Shown piece after piece: positions 17,310-25,434 of a stretch of 64,000 nt of DNA. The notes beneath the pieces were generated by a model. That model searched no databases. It was given only the letters and a program-made list of their open reading frames with translations, and had not been told where the DNA came from. Both the position numbers and the translations under genes were made by a program. The stretch covers positions 62,001 through 126,000 of the forward strand of contig NZ_VZZK01000007.1 in NCBI RefSeq assembly GCF_008806385.1, given 5' to 3'. Each line of letters starts with the position of its first letter. The stretch's first letter is position 1. Source of the stretch: Methylobacterium soli (GTDB taxonomy: Bacteria; Pseudomonadota; Alphaproteobacteria; Rhizobiales; Beijerinckiaceae).

Positions 17310-19025
17310 TCAGTGGGCCCGGTCGAGGGCGCGGGCTGCGACGATGCCGGGGGCGGCCTGTTCGAGCGGCACGTCGAGCCGCAGGCAGACGCCGCCGGGA
17401 TCGAAGGCCATGTCGATCTCGCCGTCGAGTTCCCGCTTGATCGCCCCCGTGATCAGGCGCGTGCCGAACCCGCGCCGCTGCGGCGGGGAAACCCGGGGGC
17501 CGTTGCTCTCCTGCCAGGTCAGGCGCAGGCGCTTCGCCCCGCCCTCGCCCGCCGCCACGCTCCAGCTGATCCGCACGCGCCCGTCGGCGCGCGTCAGGGC
17601 GCCGTACTTCACGGCGTTCGTGGTCAGCTCGTGGGCCATCATGCCGATCGCCAGGACGTAGCGGGGCGCCAGGATCACGGGCGGTCCTTCGAGGACGACC
17701 TGATCGGCGTCCCGGCGGTAGGGGCCGATCTCGTTCTCGATGATCTCGTGCAGCGCGGCACCGCTCCAATCGTCGCGCGTCAGGAGATCATGCGTCTTCG
17801 ACAGGGCGAGGAGGCGGGATTCGAGCTGGGCGGCGCCCTCCTCGCCGCCGCGGGATTGCCGGGCGAGCGCCTGCACGGTGGCGAGCGTGTTCTTCACCCG
17901 GTGGTTCAGCTCGTGCAGCATGGTCGTCTGCTGATCCTGCAGGCTGCGGCTGCGGGCGAGCTCGTCCCGCAGGTGGTCCTGGCTGGCCTGGATCGAGCTC
18001 GCCATCGCGTCGAACGCCGCGCCGAGCTGCCCGAACTCGGACGGCCCCGAGACGCCCGTGCGGGCGCGCAGGTCGCCGGCGCGCCAGGCCGCCACGGTGC
18101 GCAGGAGCCGGTGCAGGGGCCGGCGGATGAAGACCCGGCCTCCGACCAGGGCGCCGAGGACCGACAGCACCGTGCCGATGAGGATCAGGACGAGGCCCCG
18201 CAGGGTGGCGGCGTCGACATCCGCGAAGGCCAGCGCCCGGTCCCGCCCGATGACGATCGTGACCCCTTCGAGGACGCCCCCGGGGCGCACGACGCCGACG
18301 ACCCGCTCGCGCCCGTCGAGCCCGGTGACGATCCGCGCGGTGTCCCGGTCGCGGGCGAGGCGCGCCAGGCGCTCCGGCGGCAGGGGGCGGCCGACCCAGG
18401 TTTCCTGGTCCGGCCGGCGCACGAGCACGATGCCGTCCCGGTCGGAGACGGTTAGCGAGGTGCTCGCCTGCGGCACGAGGTGGCGAAGCCGTTCCGAGAG
18501 CCAGGAGAGATCGATGCTGGCGACGAGGACGCCGACCGGCCAGGCGTCGTCGTCCCGCAGGGGCTGCGCGAAATGAACGGATTCCCGCTCCGTCGCCACG
18601 CCCTGCGCGAACCCGCCCATCGCGAACTCGCCCGTCGCGAGGACGCGCTGGTGATGGTCGCGGCCGGCATTCGAGTAGGCCCCCGGTGCGGAACCGAGGC
18701 TGTTGCAGAGGAGGCGGCCGTTCATCTCGGTCACGGCGATGAGGATGATCTGCGGGAGATTGTCGATGATGCGATGGAGGTACTCGGTGCAGGCCTCCGC
18801 ATCGCGCCCCCGGATGGCGGGCGTCTCGGCCACGATGTCGAGGGTCTGACGAAGGCTGTCGGCGAGCTGGTCGAGATCCGCCGCCACGATGCGGGCGGTC
18901 GCGAGGGCGTCGGCCCGGACCGCCTCGTCCCGGTCGGTCCGCAACGCGTATTCGTTGTAGCCCTGGATCGCGAGCGCCGGGGTCAACGCGAGGGCGACCA
19001 GGGCCAGGACCCGGCTCGTCAGCAT
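17310..19025 (-). CDS. Membrane sensor histidine kinase, HWE family
   Basis: The ATG at 19025 follows GGGGGAGG and gives a 571-residue kinase. Layout: TM1 (about residues 5-22), a periplasmic Cache-like sensor (about 25-270), TM2, a HAMP segment, then the HWE phosphoacceptor box H-E-L-N-H-R-V-K-N with His375. The ATPase region has the N-box A-H-E-L-T-T-N-A-V-K-Y-G-A-L and the W-Q-E of the G1 box, which define the HWE family. These kinases are common in Rhizobiales and often feed the general stress response or light and stress pathways. No response regulator is adjacent, so the partner is unknown. Confidence 0.9.
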   Translation of the reverse strand: MLTSRVLALVALALTPALAIQGYNEYALRTDRDEAVRADALATARIVAADLDQLADSLRQTLDIVAETPAIRGRDAEACTEYLHRIIDNLPQIILIAVTEMNGRLLCNSLGSAPGAYSNAGRDHHQRVLATGEFAMGGFAQGVATERESVHFAQPLRDDDAWPVGVLVASIDLSWLSERLRHLVPQASTSLTVSDRDGIVLVRRPDQETWVGRPLPPERLARLARDRDTARIVTGLDGRERVVGVVRPGGVLEGVTIVIGRDRALAFADVDAATLRGLVLILIGTVLSVLGALVGGRVFIRRPLHRLLRTVAAWRAGDLRARTGVSGPSEFGQLGAAFDAMASSIQASQDHLRDELARSRSLQDQQTTMLHELNHRVKNTLATVQALARQSRGGEEGAAQLESRLLALSKTHDLLTRDDWSGAALHEIIENEIGPYRRDADQVVLEGPPVILAPRYVLAIGMMAHELTTNAVKYGALTRADGRVRISWSVAAGEGGAKRLRLTWQESNGPRVSPPQRRGFGTRLITGAIKRELDGEIDMAFDPGGVCLRLDVPLEQAAPGIVAARALDRAH

Positions 19026-19485
19026 CTTGGCCTCCCCCACACTCGGCGCCTGACAAGCACTCAAGCCGATGCTGCGTCCTCGATGGGCAATCTGCGCGGA
19101 GTTGACGCGCAAAGCAAGATCGCGGGTGCTGGCGCGCGTGTCTCGAACCCATCACGGGCTTTACATGGTTTAATATTAATCCGGTCAGGCAGGTTCGCTC
19201 CCCGAACTCGTGCGCCCCGAGCCTCCGCTCTTGCTTGCGGGTACAGTCGGGCTCAAGAATTACGCGCGGGAAAACGCCAGAACAACATGGTGCGCGGGGT
19301 GAGAGCGGAGGTCAGGCGGGCCGCCGCGCCGCGTCTCCAGAGCCCCGCCGCGGGGGCTCAGTCGGTTTGGCGCGCCCGGTTTGACCTGCCCGCGCAAGCC
19401 AGGATAGGCGACACGGGCATTGCGCGAGGCGGATCGGGAGCCCGATGGCGAACCCGTGGCCGATCCTCGGAGACCGGAGACGCCG
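19026..19485. other. Divergent intergenic region between kinase and acetyltransferase
   Basis: About 460 bp. It includes an AT-rich patch with the perfect 10-bp palindrome TTAATATTAA at 19170-19179, which could be a promoter or regulator site. I see no convincing gene here. Confidence 0.4.
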
Positions 19486-19935
19486 TTGGGAAGCCGTTAC
19501 GGACTGGAGATCCGCACCGCGACGGGGTCCGACGCGCCGGGTCTTGCCGCGTTGCTGGCGGCGGCGGGCCATCCGGTGCCCGCGCATGCCCTGGCGGACC
19601 GCCTGGACGCGCTCCGCTACGGCCACGGGACGGCTTTGCTGGCGCTCGAATGGGGGCCGCCGAGCGGGATCGTCGTGCTGCACTGGTACCCGGCCCTCGA
19701 TCAGGCCTCGCCGGTCGCGCAGATCACGATGCTGCTCGTCGGCCCGGAGGAGCGCCGGCGCGGGATCGGCCGCCAACTCCTGAAGGCGGCCTCCCAGGCC
19801 GCCCGGATGGCGGGCTGCGCCACCCTGCAGATGCTCGCCGCCCCCGAGCAGCCGAACCTGCCGGAATTCTGCGCGGCCACCGGCTTCACGGCGGCGGCGG
19901 GCTGCCTCACCAGGCCCTTGCGGAAGAAAGGTTGA
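19486..19935 (+). CDS. GNAT family N-acetyltransferase
   Basis: The domain starts at Y-G-L-E-I-R-T-A-T-G-S-D-A-P-G-L. The acetyl-CoA pyrophosphate-binding loop is E-R-R-R-G-I-G-R-Q-L-L, preceded by the beta-4 strand A-Q-I-T-M-L-L-V, and the last part has the common E-F-C-A-A-T-G-F-T motif. The TTG at 19486 follows CCGGAGA and gives 149 residues; a TTG at 19420 would add 22 residues upstream of the domain. The acceptor substrate is unknown. Its stop lies just before the exonuclease start, so the two genes are probably co-transcribed. Confidence 0.85.
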   Translation: MGSRYGLEIRTATGSDAPGLAALLAAAGHPVPAHALADRLDALRYGHGTALLALEWGPPSGIVVLHWYPALDQASPVAQITMLLVGPEERRRGIGRQLLKAASQAARMAGCATLQMLAAPEQPNLPEFCAATGFTAAAGCLTRPLRKKG

Positions 19936-19952
19936 GCGGGACCGTGACCCGG

Positions 19953-20540
19953 ATGGCTTTCCTGGATTTCGAGGCGTCCTCCCTCGGCAAGAGCAGCTAC
20001 CCGATCGAGGTGGCCTGGGTGTTCGCGACCGGCGAGGCGGAGAGCTTCCTGATCCGGCCGGCGCCCGGCTGGACCGATTGGGCCGCCGAGGCGGAGGCCG
20101 TGCACGGCCTCCCGCGCCAGCGCCTCGTCCAGGAGGGCAAGGCCCATGATTGGGTCGCCCTGCACATGCTCACCGTCCTGCGGGGCGTGGAGCTCTACGC
20201 CTCCGCCCCCTCCTGGGATGGGCAATGGCTGAGCCGGCTCCTGCGCGCGTCCGGATTGCCCCGGCACGCCCTGCGGTTGCGGGATACCGAGGAGGCGCAA
20301 CGCCGCAGTGTCCTGGAGATCCTCGCAGCGGGCGGCGTCTCGCCGGACCGGCGCGGCGGCCTCGCGAGCCGGGTGCTCGCCGCAATCGACGCGGAGAGCG
20401 CGGCGGGCGCGGCACCGGTGCACCGGGCTTTGGCCGATGCGCAGCGGGAGCGGCAACTCTGGCAGGCCGCCTGCGCCCGAGCCGAGGCCGAGATCCCGCG
20501 CGCCGGAGCGGGGCGCGGCGGCCGGGACGGCCCGGCCTGA
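19953..20540 (+). CDS. 3'-5' exonuclease of the DEDDh superfamily
   Basis: A 195-residue protein with the five DEDDh metal-binding or catalytic residues in order: D5 and E7 (F-L-D-F-E-A-S), D89 (P-S-W-D-G-Q-W-L), and H157 and D162 (H-R-A-L-A-D-A). This places it with exonuclease T / PolC-epsilon type nucleases that remove nucleotides from DNA or RNA 3' ends. I chose ATG 19953 because the motif starts four residues later; GTG 19944 or TTG 19932 are possible. It has the GNAT gene immediately upstream (17 bp). Confidence 0.82.
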   Translation: MAFLDFEASSLGKSSYPIEVAWVFATGEAESFLIRPAPGWTDWAAEAEAVHGLPRQRLVQEGKAHDWVALHMLTVLRGVELYASAPSWDGQWLSRLLRASGLPRHALRLRDTEEAQRRSVLEILAAGGVSPDRRGGLASRVLAAIDAESAAGAAPVHRALADAQRERQLWQAACARAEAEIPRAGAGRGGRDGPA

Positions 20541-20573
20541 GCACCCGCCCCGGCGCCCGGGCCGGGCCGCGCC

Positions 20574-20801
20574 CTAATGCGAGCGGTCGACGCGGTCGGG
20601 GGCTTGCCCCTGGTTGCTATGCCGGTGATGGCTGTCCCGCTCGCCGCCGCCCCCCGAAACGTGGGATTTGGTGTCGTTCGTCGGGCTGCCGGGCGTCGGC
20701 CCGGACCGGTGCTCGGCGGCGGGCTTCGAGGCGTCCTGGTGGCTGCTGCCGGGGCCGCCGTGATGGCGATCGGCGGCGGGATTCTTACTGGATGTGCTCA
20801 T
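20574..20801 (-). CDS. Small hydrophilic protein, low complexity (75 aa)
   Basis: The start is ATG 20801 (GTG 20804 also possible) with AGGA upstream. The product is almost entirely polar: Ser, His, Gly, Pro, Asp and Arg, with no hydrophobic core, and is probably disordered. Its ATG overlaps the stop codon of the next gene upstream by one base (TGATG), so translation is coupled. No family is recognised. Confidence 0.55.
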   Translation of the reverse strand: MSTSSKNPAADRHHGGPGSSHQDASKPAAEHRSGPTPGSPTNDTKSHVSGGGGERDSHHRHSNQGQAPDRVDRSH

Positions 20802-20983
20802 CACCGATCCTGCTGATAGCCCTGGTTCGTCGTGTTGACCTTCGTGTTCCCGGCCTGGCCGATCTTGTCGGGATCCTTGGTCTGCGACCCGCCCTTGCCC
20901 TGCGCGGTGGGCGCGGGCGCGGCGCTGCCCGGGCCCTTGTCGGATTGGTTGGCGGGCGGAACGGGCGGTGGTTTCGCGGTCAT
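20801..20983 (-). CDS. Small disordered protein rich in Pro, Gly, Gln and Lys (60 aa)
   Basis: ATG 20983 follows a strong GGAGG site. The 60-residue product is polar and disordered in appearance, with P-P-P-V-P-P near the N-terminus and a Gly-Gln-Asn-rich tail (G-Q-A-G-N-T-K-V-N-T-T-N-Q-G-Y). It forms a two-gene unit with the downstream small gene, sharing one base at the stop/start. Both lack cysteines and hydrophobic segments. Stress-related roles are common for such proteins, but nothing here proves it. Confidence 0.6.
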   Translation of the reverse strand: MTAKPPPVPPANQSDKGPGSAAPAPTAQGKGGSQTKDPDKIGQAGNTKVNTTNQGYQQDR

Positions 20984-21330
20984 GTCGCCTCCGGGCTGGT
21001 GATGTTGGGCAAACCCCGGGCGAGCGAACGTGTTCCGAGAGCGCGGTCCAGTGCAGTCAACGAAGACTCGAAGCATCGGAAGACGCAACGTATCGCGCGC
21101 TGCTCGAGAAACAGCCGCGCTCGATCATCCGGATGCTCGACTATGCGGATGCATCAACATCCGAGCCGGTGAATCGTCAGAGTGACATCGTGCGGGGACC
21201 GGTCGTCAGCGCGCAGGACAGCGACTTCGGCGTGCCGCCTCGACGCGTCGGACCTCTCGGCCCGCCCGGGTCAGACCGCGCGCGTCATCCGCGCGGCGCG
21301 GTCGCCGGGATGCCGGACCCGCGAAGGTCC

Positions 21331-21447
21331 TTAAGCTCTGACCTGAAGGTCGGGCTGCTCGTCGCGCCGGCGCCAGTCTCGGAACAGAAGGCCGGTGAGT
21401 GCCGCCAGGACAGAAATGTAGCCGTAGAAAATAATGGCTTCAGGCAT
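21331..21447 (-). CDS. Possible 38-aa membrane microprotein
   Basis: The frame from ATG 21447 to TAA 21331 encodes a short N-terminus, a hydrophobic span (I-I-F-Y-G-Y-I-S-V-L-A-A-L-T-G-L-L-F) and a charged C-terminus (R-D-W-R-R-R-D-E-Q-P-D). This is a classic single-span topology with positive residues inside. The ribosome site is weak (CAGGGC). No family is recognised. Confidence 0.4.
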   Translation of the reverse strand: MPEAIIFYGYISVLAALTGLLFRDWRRRDEQPDLQVRA

Positions 21448-21749
21448 GGCGCGGTGCCCTGAAATGCGTTCAGGGCTCCTTGGAAGCACGGATTGCCGAT
21501 GCTTCGCAACTGGTTTTCGAAGTTCTCCGGATTGTATTTATTTCGCTGTATAGATCAGCGGCGGGCCCCGCGAGGTCTGGGCGCGGTTCAGCGCGGCCGA
21601 GGCCCGGTCGGGGAGCGGGCGCGATCCCAACACCGTACCGATCCCGGGGGCGGCTGCCCTCGGGGCGGGATCTCTGCTACGGTCACGCTTGATCCCTCGG
21701 GATGGCGGCCTCGCATGGGGAGGCCGGTGGCGTGGCGGGAGCCTAACGA
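21448..21749. other. Intergenic region before the DoxX gene
   Basis: About 300 bp. The part at 21510-21560 is AT-rich (TTGTATTTATTTCGCTGTATAG) and is a plausible promoter region for the DoxX gene or the opposing microprotein. No convincing gene was seen. Confidence 0.35.
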
Positions 21750-22232
21750 TTGGGAACGTTCAGCATCCTCGTGGCCTTCTCGGTGCGCCTCCTGCTCGTT
21801 CTCCTGTTCCTGCCCTTCAGCGCCCTCGACAAGATCCTCAACTTCCAGGGGGCCGTCGGGCAGGCCAAGGAGGCGGTGGCCTCGCGGCGCGGCGCCACCG
21901 GCCTGATCCTGATCGGCCTGTTCGTCGAGATCGTGATGTCGCTCGGCGTCCTCACCGGCATCGCGGACCGGGCCGCCGCCTTCATCCTGGCCGGCTATTG
22001 CGGCGTCACCGCCCTGCTCTGGAAGCAGTTCTGGAAGCCCGGGGATTTCTGGGCGGGGAGCGACAGCCGCGGCCGCGGCCTGTTCTGGGACTTCCTCAAG
22101 AATTTCGCCCTCGCGGGGGGCTTCCTGCTCGTGACGTTCGGCACCGGCGCCGCGACGGTCGAGGCGTTCTTCGCCGATCCCCTCGCCTCCTCCCATCCCT
22201 ATCGCCTGGCCGACACGCCGCTGCGCCCCTGA
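21750..22232 (+). CDS. DoxX family membrane protein
   Basis: A 160-residue protein starting with TTG after CGGGAG. It has about four hydrophobic helices: residues 5-25 (ending L-P-F-S-A-L-D-K-I), then around G-L-I-L-I-G-L-F-V-E-I, A-A-A-F-I-L-A-G-Y-C-G-V, and F-A-L-A-G-G-F-L-L-V-T-F-G. The pattern fits DoxX/SURF4-like proteins, which include quinol-oxidising subunits and many uncharacterised members. It is followed after 119 bp by a dihydroxyacetone kinase gene in the same direction. No specific function can be given. Confidence 0.75.
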   Translation: MGTFSILVAFSVRLLLVLLFLPFSALDKILNFQGAVGQAKEAVASRRGATGLILIGLFVEIVMSLGVLTGIADRAAAFILAGYCGVTALLWKQFWKPGDFWAGSDSRGRGLFWDFLKNFALAGGFLLVTFGTGAATVEAFFADPLASSHPYRLADTPLRP

Positions 22233-22351
22233 GCGCTCACATCTGCGCGCGAAGGCCCGCCCCCGCCGTTGTCAGGGCCGGCGGAACCGCGCAGACCATC
22301 CGGCGACGGGCCGCGGGGCGGATCGCGCCCGGCATCAGGGGAGGTCACGCC

Positions 22352-23992
22352 ATGGCGCATTTCATCAACGCGCGCGAAACCCTCGTCACCGACGCGATCG
22401 ACGGCCTGATCGCCGCGAGCGGCGGGCGCCTCGCCCGGCTCGACGGCTATCCCGACATCCGCGTGGTGCTGCGCGCCGACCCGGATCCGGACAGGGTCGC
22501 GGTGGTGTCCGGCGGCGGTTCCGGCCATGAGCCGGCCCATGAGGGCCTCGTCGGGCCCGGCCTCCTGAGCGCGGCCGTCTGCGGCGACGTCTTCGCCTCC
22601 CCGTCCGTCGATGCGGTGCTGGCCGGCATCCTGGCGGTGACCGGGCCGGCCGGCTGCCTTCTGGTGGTCAAGAACTACGCCGGCGACCGGCTGAATTTCG
22701 GGCTCGCGGCCGAGCGGGCCCGCGCCCGGGGCCTGCGGATCGAGACAGTGCTCGTCGCCGACGACGTCGCCCTGCCGGAGGCCAGGCAGCCGCGCGGCCT
22801 CGCTGGCACGCTCTTCGTCCACAAGGTCGCGGGCCATGCCGCCGCCTCCGGCGCCCCGCTGGAGGCGGTGGCGGCGCTGGCCCGCCGGACGGCCGCGGCC
22901 GCGCGCTCGCTCGGGATCGCGGTCTCGACCGCCACGATCCCGGGGACCGAGCCCCGGCCGCGCCTCGCGGCGGGACAGGCCGAGCTCGGGCTCGGCATCC
23001 ACGGGGAGCCCGGCGCCGAGCGCATCGCGCTGCCGCCCGCGCGCGACCTCGCCGCCGTGATGACGGCGCGCCTGGCCGCCCCGGTCGCCGGGGCGGAGCG
23101 CCTCGCCCTCCTGGTCAACAATCTCGGGGGCACCACCGCCCTGGAGATGCAGGTGCTGACCCGTGCCGTGCTCGACACCGATCTCGGCGCGCGCGTGCGC
23201 CTGCTGCTCGGCCCGGCCCCCGCCATGACGGCGCTCGACATGCACGGCGCCTCGCTCTCCGTCCTGCCCCTCGACGACGAGCTGGAAGCGGCCCTGCTCG
23301 CGCCCGTCGCGGTGCCGGCCTGGCCGCGCGCCGAGCGGGTGGAGCCCCGCTTCGCGTCGGCGCGGGTGCGCCCGCTGCCCGAGGGGCTGGAGGGCGAGAC
23401 CTTCGCGCCCTCGCGCGACGCCCTGACGGCCGGCCGGATCGAGGCGGTGGCGCGCGCGCTCATCGCGGCGGAAGCCGCCCTCAACGCCCTCGATGCGCGG
23501 GTCGGCGACGGGGATACCGGCACCACCTTCGCGGGGGCAGCCCGCGCGGTGCTCGCCGATCTCGACCGGCTGCCGCAGGCCGATCCCCCTGCCCTCGCCC
23601 GGGCCCTCGCCTGGCGGATCGGGCGGGCGGCGGGCGGATCGAGCGGCGTGCTGGCCTCGATCTTCTTCGCCGCGACCGGTGCCGCGCTCGCCGGCGGGGC
23701 GGCCTGGCCCGCAGCCCTCGCCGACGGGGTCGCGCGGGTGCGCGCCTATGGGGGGGCTGCGCCGGGCGACCGCACCCTGCTCGATGCCCTGGTCCCGGCC
23801 GTCGACGCGCTGGCCACTGAGGGCCTCGCCGGGGCGGCCCGCGCCGCGCGGGAGGGCGCCCGCGCCACCGCCCGGCTGGAGCGCGCCGCCACGGGGCGCT
23901 CCAGCTACCTCGCGGCGGGCGATCTCAGGGGCGTCGAGGATCCGGGCGCCGCCGCGGTGGCGGAGGCCTTCGGGGCGTTGGCGCCGGGTTGA
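22352..23992 (+). CDS. dhaKL: Dihydroxyacetone kinase, fused DhaK-DhaL (ATP-type)
   Basis: The 546-residue single chain has both halves of the ATP-dependent enzyme. DhaK (about 1-335) has S-G-G-G-S-G-H-E-P-A-H and the substrate-binding histidine in L-G-I-H-G-E-P (His217), which forms a hemiaminal with the ketone. DhaL (about 350-546) has the ADP/magnesium motif R-V-G-D-G-D-T-G-T-T. It phosphorylates dihydroxyacetone or related trioses or tetroses in the cytoplasm. The ATG at 22352 follows GGGGAGG. The single-chain form is ATP-dependent, not phosphotransferase-dependent; the true ketose in this organism is unknown. Confidence 0.92.
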   Translation: MAHFINARETLVTDAIDGLIAASGGRLARLDGYPDIRVVLRADPDPDRVAVVSGGGSGHEPAHEGLVGPGLLSAAVCGDVFASPSVDAVLAGILAVTGPAGCLLVVKNYAGDRLNFGLAAERARARGLRIETVLVADDVALPEARQPRGLAGTLFVHKVAGHAAASGAPLEAVAALARRTAAAARSLGIAVSTATIPGTEPRPRLAAGQAELGLGIHGEPGAERIALPPARDLAAVMTARLAAPVAGAERLALLVNNLGGTTALEMQVLTRAVLDTDLGARVRLLLGPAPAMTALDMHGASLSVLPLDDELEAALLAPVAVPAWPRAERVEPRFASARVRPLPEGLEGETFAPSRDALTAGRIEAVARALIAAEAALNALDARVGDGDTGTTFAGAARAVLADLDRLPQADPPALARALAWRIGRAAGGSSGVLASIFFAATGAALAGGAAWPAALADGVARVRAYGGAAPGDRTLLDALVPAVDALATEGLAGAARAAREGARATARLERAATGRSSYLAAGDLRGVEDPGAAAVAEAFGALAPG

Positions 23993-24039
23993 CCCGTTCC
24001 CTCGCCGGCCGGGCGGGCGGGAACGCTGATCACCCGACT

Positions 24040-24300
24040 TTAGCGTCCGTCCGCCCGGAGGATCCGCGCGAGATCGCCCGATTTCTCCTGCACGGAGAGC
24101 CAGAAGGCGCGCGGTTCCAGTTCCTCGGCGCCCCCGGCCTTGAGGTAATCGTCCAGCGCCGTGATGGCTTGCAGGCGCTCGGCGCCCGTTGCGTGCGCGG
24201 CGAGATAGTCGCTCAAGGCCGCGCTGATCGCGTCGTCCGACGTGACGCCGTGATCGGCCATATTCTTCAAGGTGCTGAGGCAGGTCTCGAGATCGTTCAT
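24040..24300 (-). CDS. Small hypothetical protein (86 aa)
   Basis: An 86-residue protein, acidic and helical in appearance (M-N-D-L-E-T-C-L-S-T-L-K, then A-L-D-D-Y-L-K-A-G-G-A-E-E-L). No signal peptide or membrane segment. It starts at ATG 24300 and converges on the dihydroxyacetone kinase gene, ending 47 bp from its stop. No known family was recognised; codon use and amino acid order look natural. Confidence 0.55.
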   Translation of the reverse strand: MNDLETCLSTLKNMADHGVTSDDAISAALSDYLAAHATGAERLQAITALDDYLKAGGAEELEPRAFWLSVQEKSGDLARILRADGR

Positions 24301-24634
24301 GGCCGGAACCTAGCAACCGGTCGGCCCGGTCGCCAGATCATGGCGCAGCGTGTTCACAAGCAACGCCGCCGCGAAATGAGCATTCGCGGCCGGGGCCGAC
24401 GCGAATTCGGGGCGTGCCGGCCTCGTACTTTAGTACAATTTCGTACGGATTCTGCCTTCGCGCGGCCTCACTTGCCTCGACCGAGGCGGTCCGGACACGC
24501 CGAACGGACGGCCGCCCGCGCCGGCGCGAGGCCGGTTCCTGAGGGACATAAGAGGAATATAAGTCTCTGCCCCTCTTTCGCCGAGCGGCGCACGCTGCCA
24601 TATAGGCTCCAGAAGTTTTCAACGGAGAGATGCC
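24301..24634. other. pqqA upstream region
   Basis: About 330 bp. It contains three GTAC elements at 24424-24445 (GTAC-TTTA-GTAC-AATTTC-GTAC), which form overlapping inverted repeats. A TATAGG at 24601-24606 is a possible -10 element, and GGAGAG lies directly before the pqqA start. No convincing gene was seen in the region. Confidence 0.4.
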
Positions 24635-24724
24635 ATGAAGTGGTCCGCCCCGATCGTCCAGGAAATCTGCGTCGGCATGGAAGTCACCAGCTACGAGTCG
24701 GCTGAGGTCGACACCTTCCACTAA
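24635..24724 (+). CDS. pqqA: Coenzyme PQQ precursor peptide PqqA (orphan copy)
   Basis: This 29-residue peptide begins M-K-W and contains the E-V-T-S-Y segment (Glu16 and Tyr20), whose Glu and Tyr are joined to form the carbon skeleton of pyrroloquinoline quinone. The sequence pattern is that of Methylobacterium PqqA. PQQ is the cofactor of methanol and glucose dehydrogenases in the periplasm. The ATG is preceded by GGAGAG, and a strong intrinsic terminator follows 26 bp after the stop, so it forms a monocistronic unit. None of pqqB, C, D or E is nearby, so this is an extra or relocated precursor gene that depends on enzymes encoded elsewhere. Confidence 0.92.
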   Translation: MKWSAPIVQEICVGMEVTSYESAEVDTFH

Positions 24725-24750
24725 GCGGAAGATCAGGTTTCCGACCTGTC

Positions 24751-24780
24751 AGGGCGGCCCGAAAGGGCCGCCTTTTCTTT
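24751..24780 (+). terminator. Intrinsic terminator of pqqA
   Basis: GGCGGCCC (24753-24760), a GAAA tetraloop and GGGCCGCC (24765-24772) form a perfect 8-bp GC stem followed by TTTTCTTTT. This is a textbook rho-independent terminator 26 bp after the pqqA stop. Confidence 0.9.
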
Positions 24781-24866
24781 TGGCCGGTTTGGATAGCCTT
24801 TTCGCGTCGCTTGGGGACGCTGGCGCGCCGCTTCGCACGAAGCGGGACAACCCGGCCGGCGTCATG

Positions 24867-24965
24867 AAAAAAGGGCCGCCCCTGAGGACGGCCCGAGTCT
24901 AGGGAGGAAACGCCCGTGAGGGCGGAATGCAGCAGCGCGACCTGATCGCGTTGCTGCAATGCGGG
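24867..24965 (-). ncRNA. Putative small RNA, copy A
   Basis: Read on the minus strand, the element starts with a strong hairpin (GCAGCAACGCGA, loop, TCGCGCTGCTGC; 24929-24957). It continues through GGGCGTTTCCTCCCTAGACT and ends with a GC-rich hairpin (GGGCCGTC...GGCGGCCC) followed by TTTTTT at 24867-24872. The layout of 5' hairpin, single-stranded CCUCC segment and intrinsic terminator is that of a regulatory RNA that could pair with Shine-Dalgarno sites. The same layout and 19 identical core bases occur in the copy at 31936-32028. There is no protein-coding sense. Confidence 0.6.
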
Positions 24966-25071
24966 AAACCCGGCCTGCGACGCGCTGGTTCCCGAATTTC
25001 TCGGAGCGGCCGCGATCGAGCGCCGTTTCCGATCGCGTTGTCATCCGGAACGGAATGCGCCCGGGCCGGCG

Positions 25072-25341
25072 TCAGCGCCGGACCGGGCGCCCGGCCATCA
25101 GGGCGCTCACGATCGCGGCGCGCACATCCTCCGGAAGGTTCGCGAAGGCCGGGAGGTTGATCGCCACCGCATGGGTGGCCGGAAGCGTGTTCTCCCCGTC
25201 GAAGATGGCCGAGGCGCTCCGCTTCACCTCCTCGAGGGAGAGGGTCTCGGACGCGAGGAGATCGCCGATGCTGGCGGCCAGGGGGATTGGTGCCTCGTGC
25301 GGAGGCCTCGAACGCTGGCAGGCTTCAACGCTCCCAAGGCT
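25072..25341 (-). pseudogene. Start-less coding fragment
   Basis: Minus-strand frame ending at TGA 25072, open back to a TGA at 25344. The peptide looks like real protein (I-G-D-L-L-A-S-E-T-L-S-L-E-E-V, then L-P-A-F-A-N-L-P-E-D-V-R-A-A-I-V), but the only usable start is a GTG at 25227, which would give 51 residues and cut the conserved-looking part. It is probably the remnant of a gene that has lost its 5' end. It lies between sRNA copy A and the TauE/SafE gene. Confidence 0.3.
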
Positions 25342-25345
25342 TCAA

Positions 25346-25369
25346 CGCCGCCATCTGAGCATGGCGGCG
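25346..25369 (-). terminator. Possible terminator hairpin after the TauE/SafE gene
   Basis: CGCCGCCAT, loop CTGAGC, ATGGCGGCG form a perfect 9-bp stem 66 bp beyond the permease stop codon. No U-tract follows, so termination efficiency is uncertain. Confidence 0.35.
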
Positions 25370-25434
25370 CGGCCCGCAACGAATGGGAGCCATCGCGCCG
25401 CCGCAGGGCGGGGCGCCCGCCGGCGGCGCGCGGC

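Noticed and set aside
24901..24942. A tiny plus-strand frame (GTG after AGGGAGG) inside sRNA copy A
   Set aside because: The start codon is not kept in copy B, whereas the RNA structure and the minus-strand terminator are.
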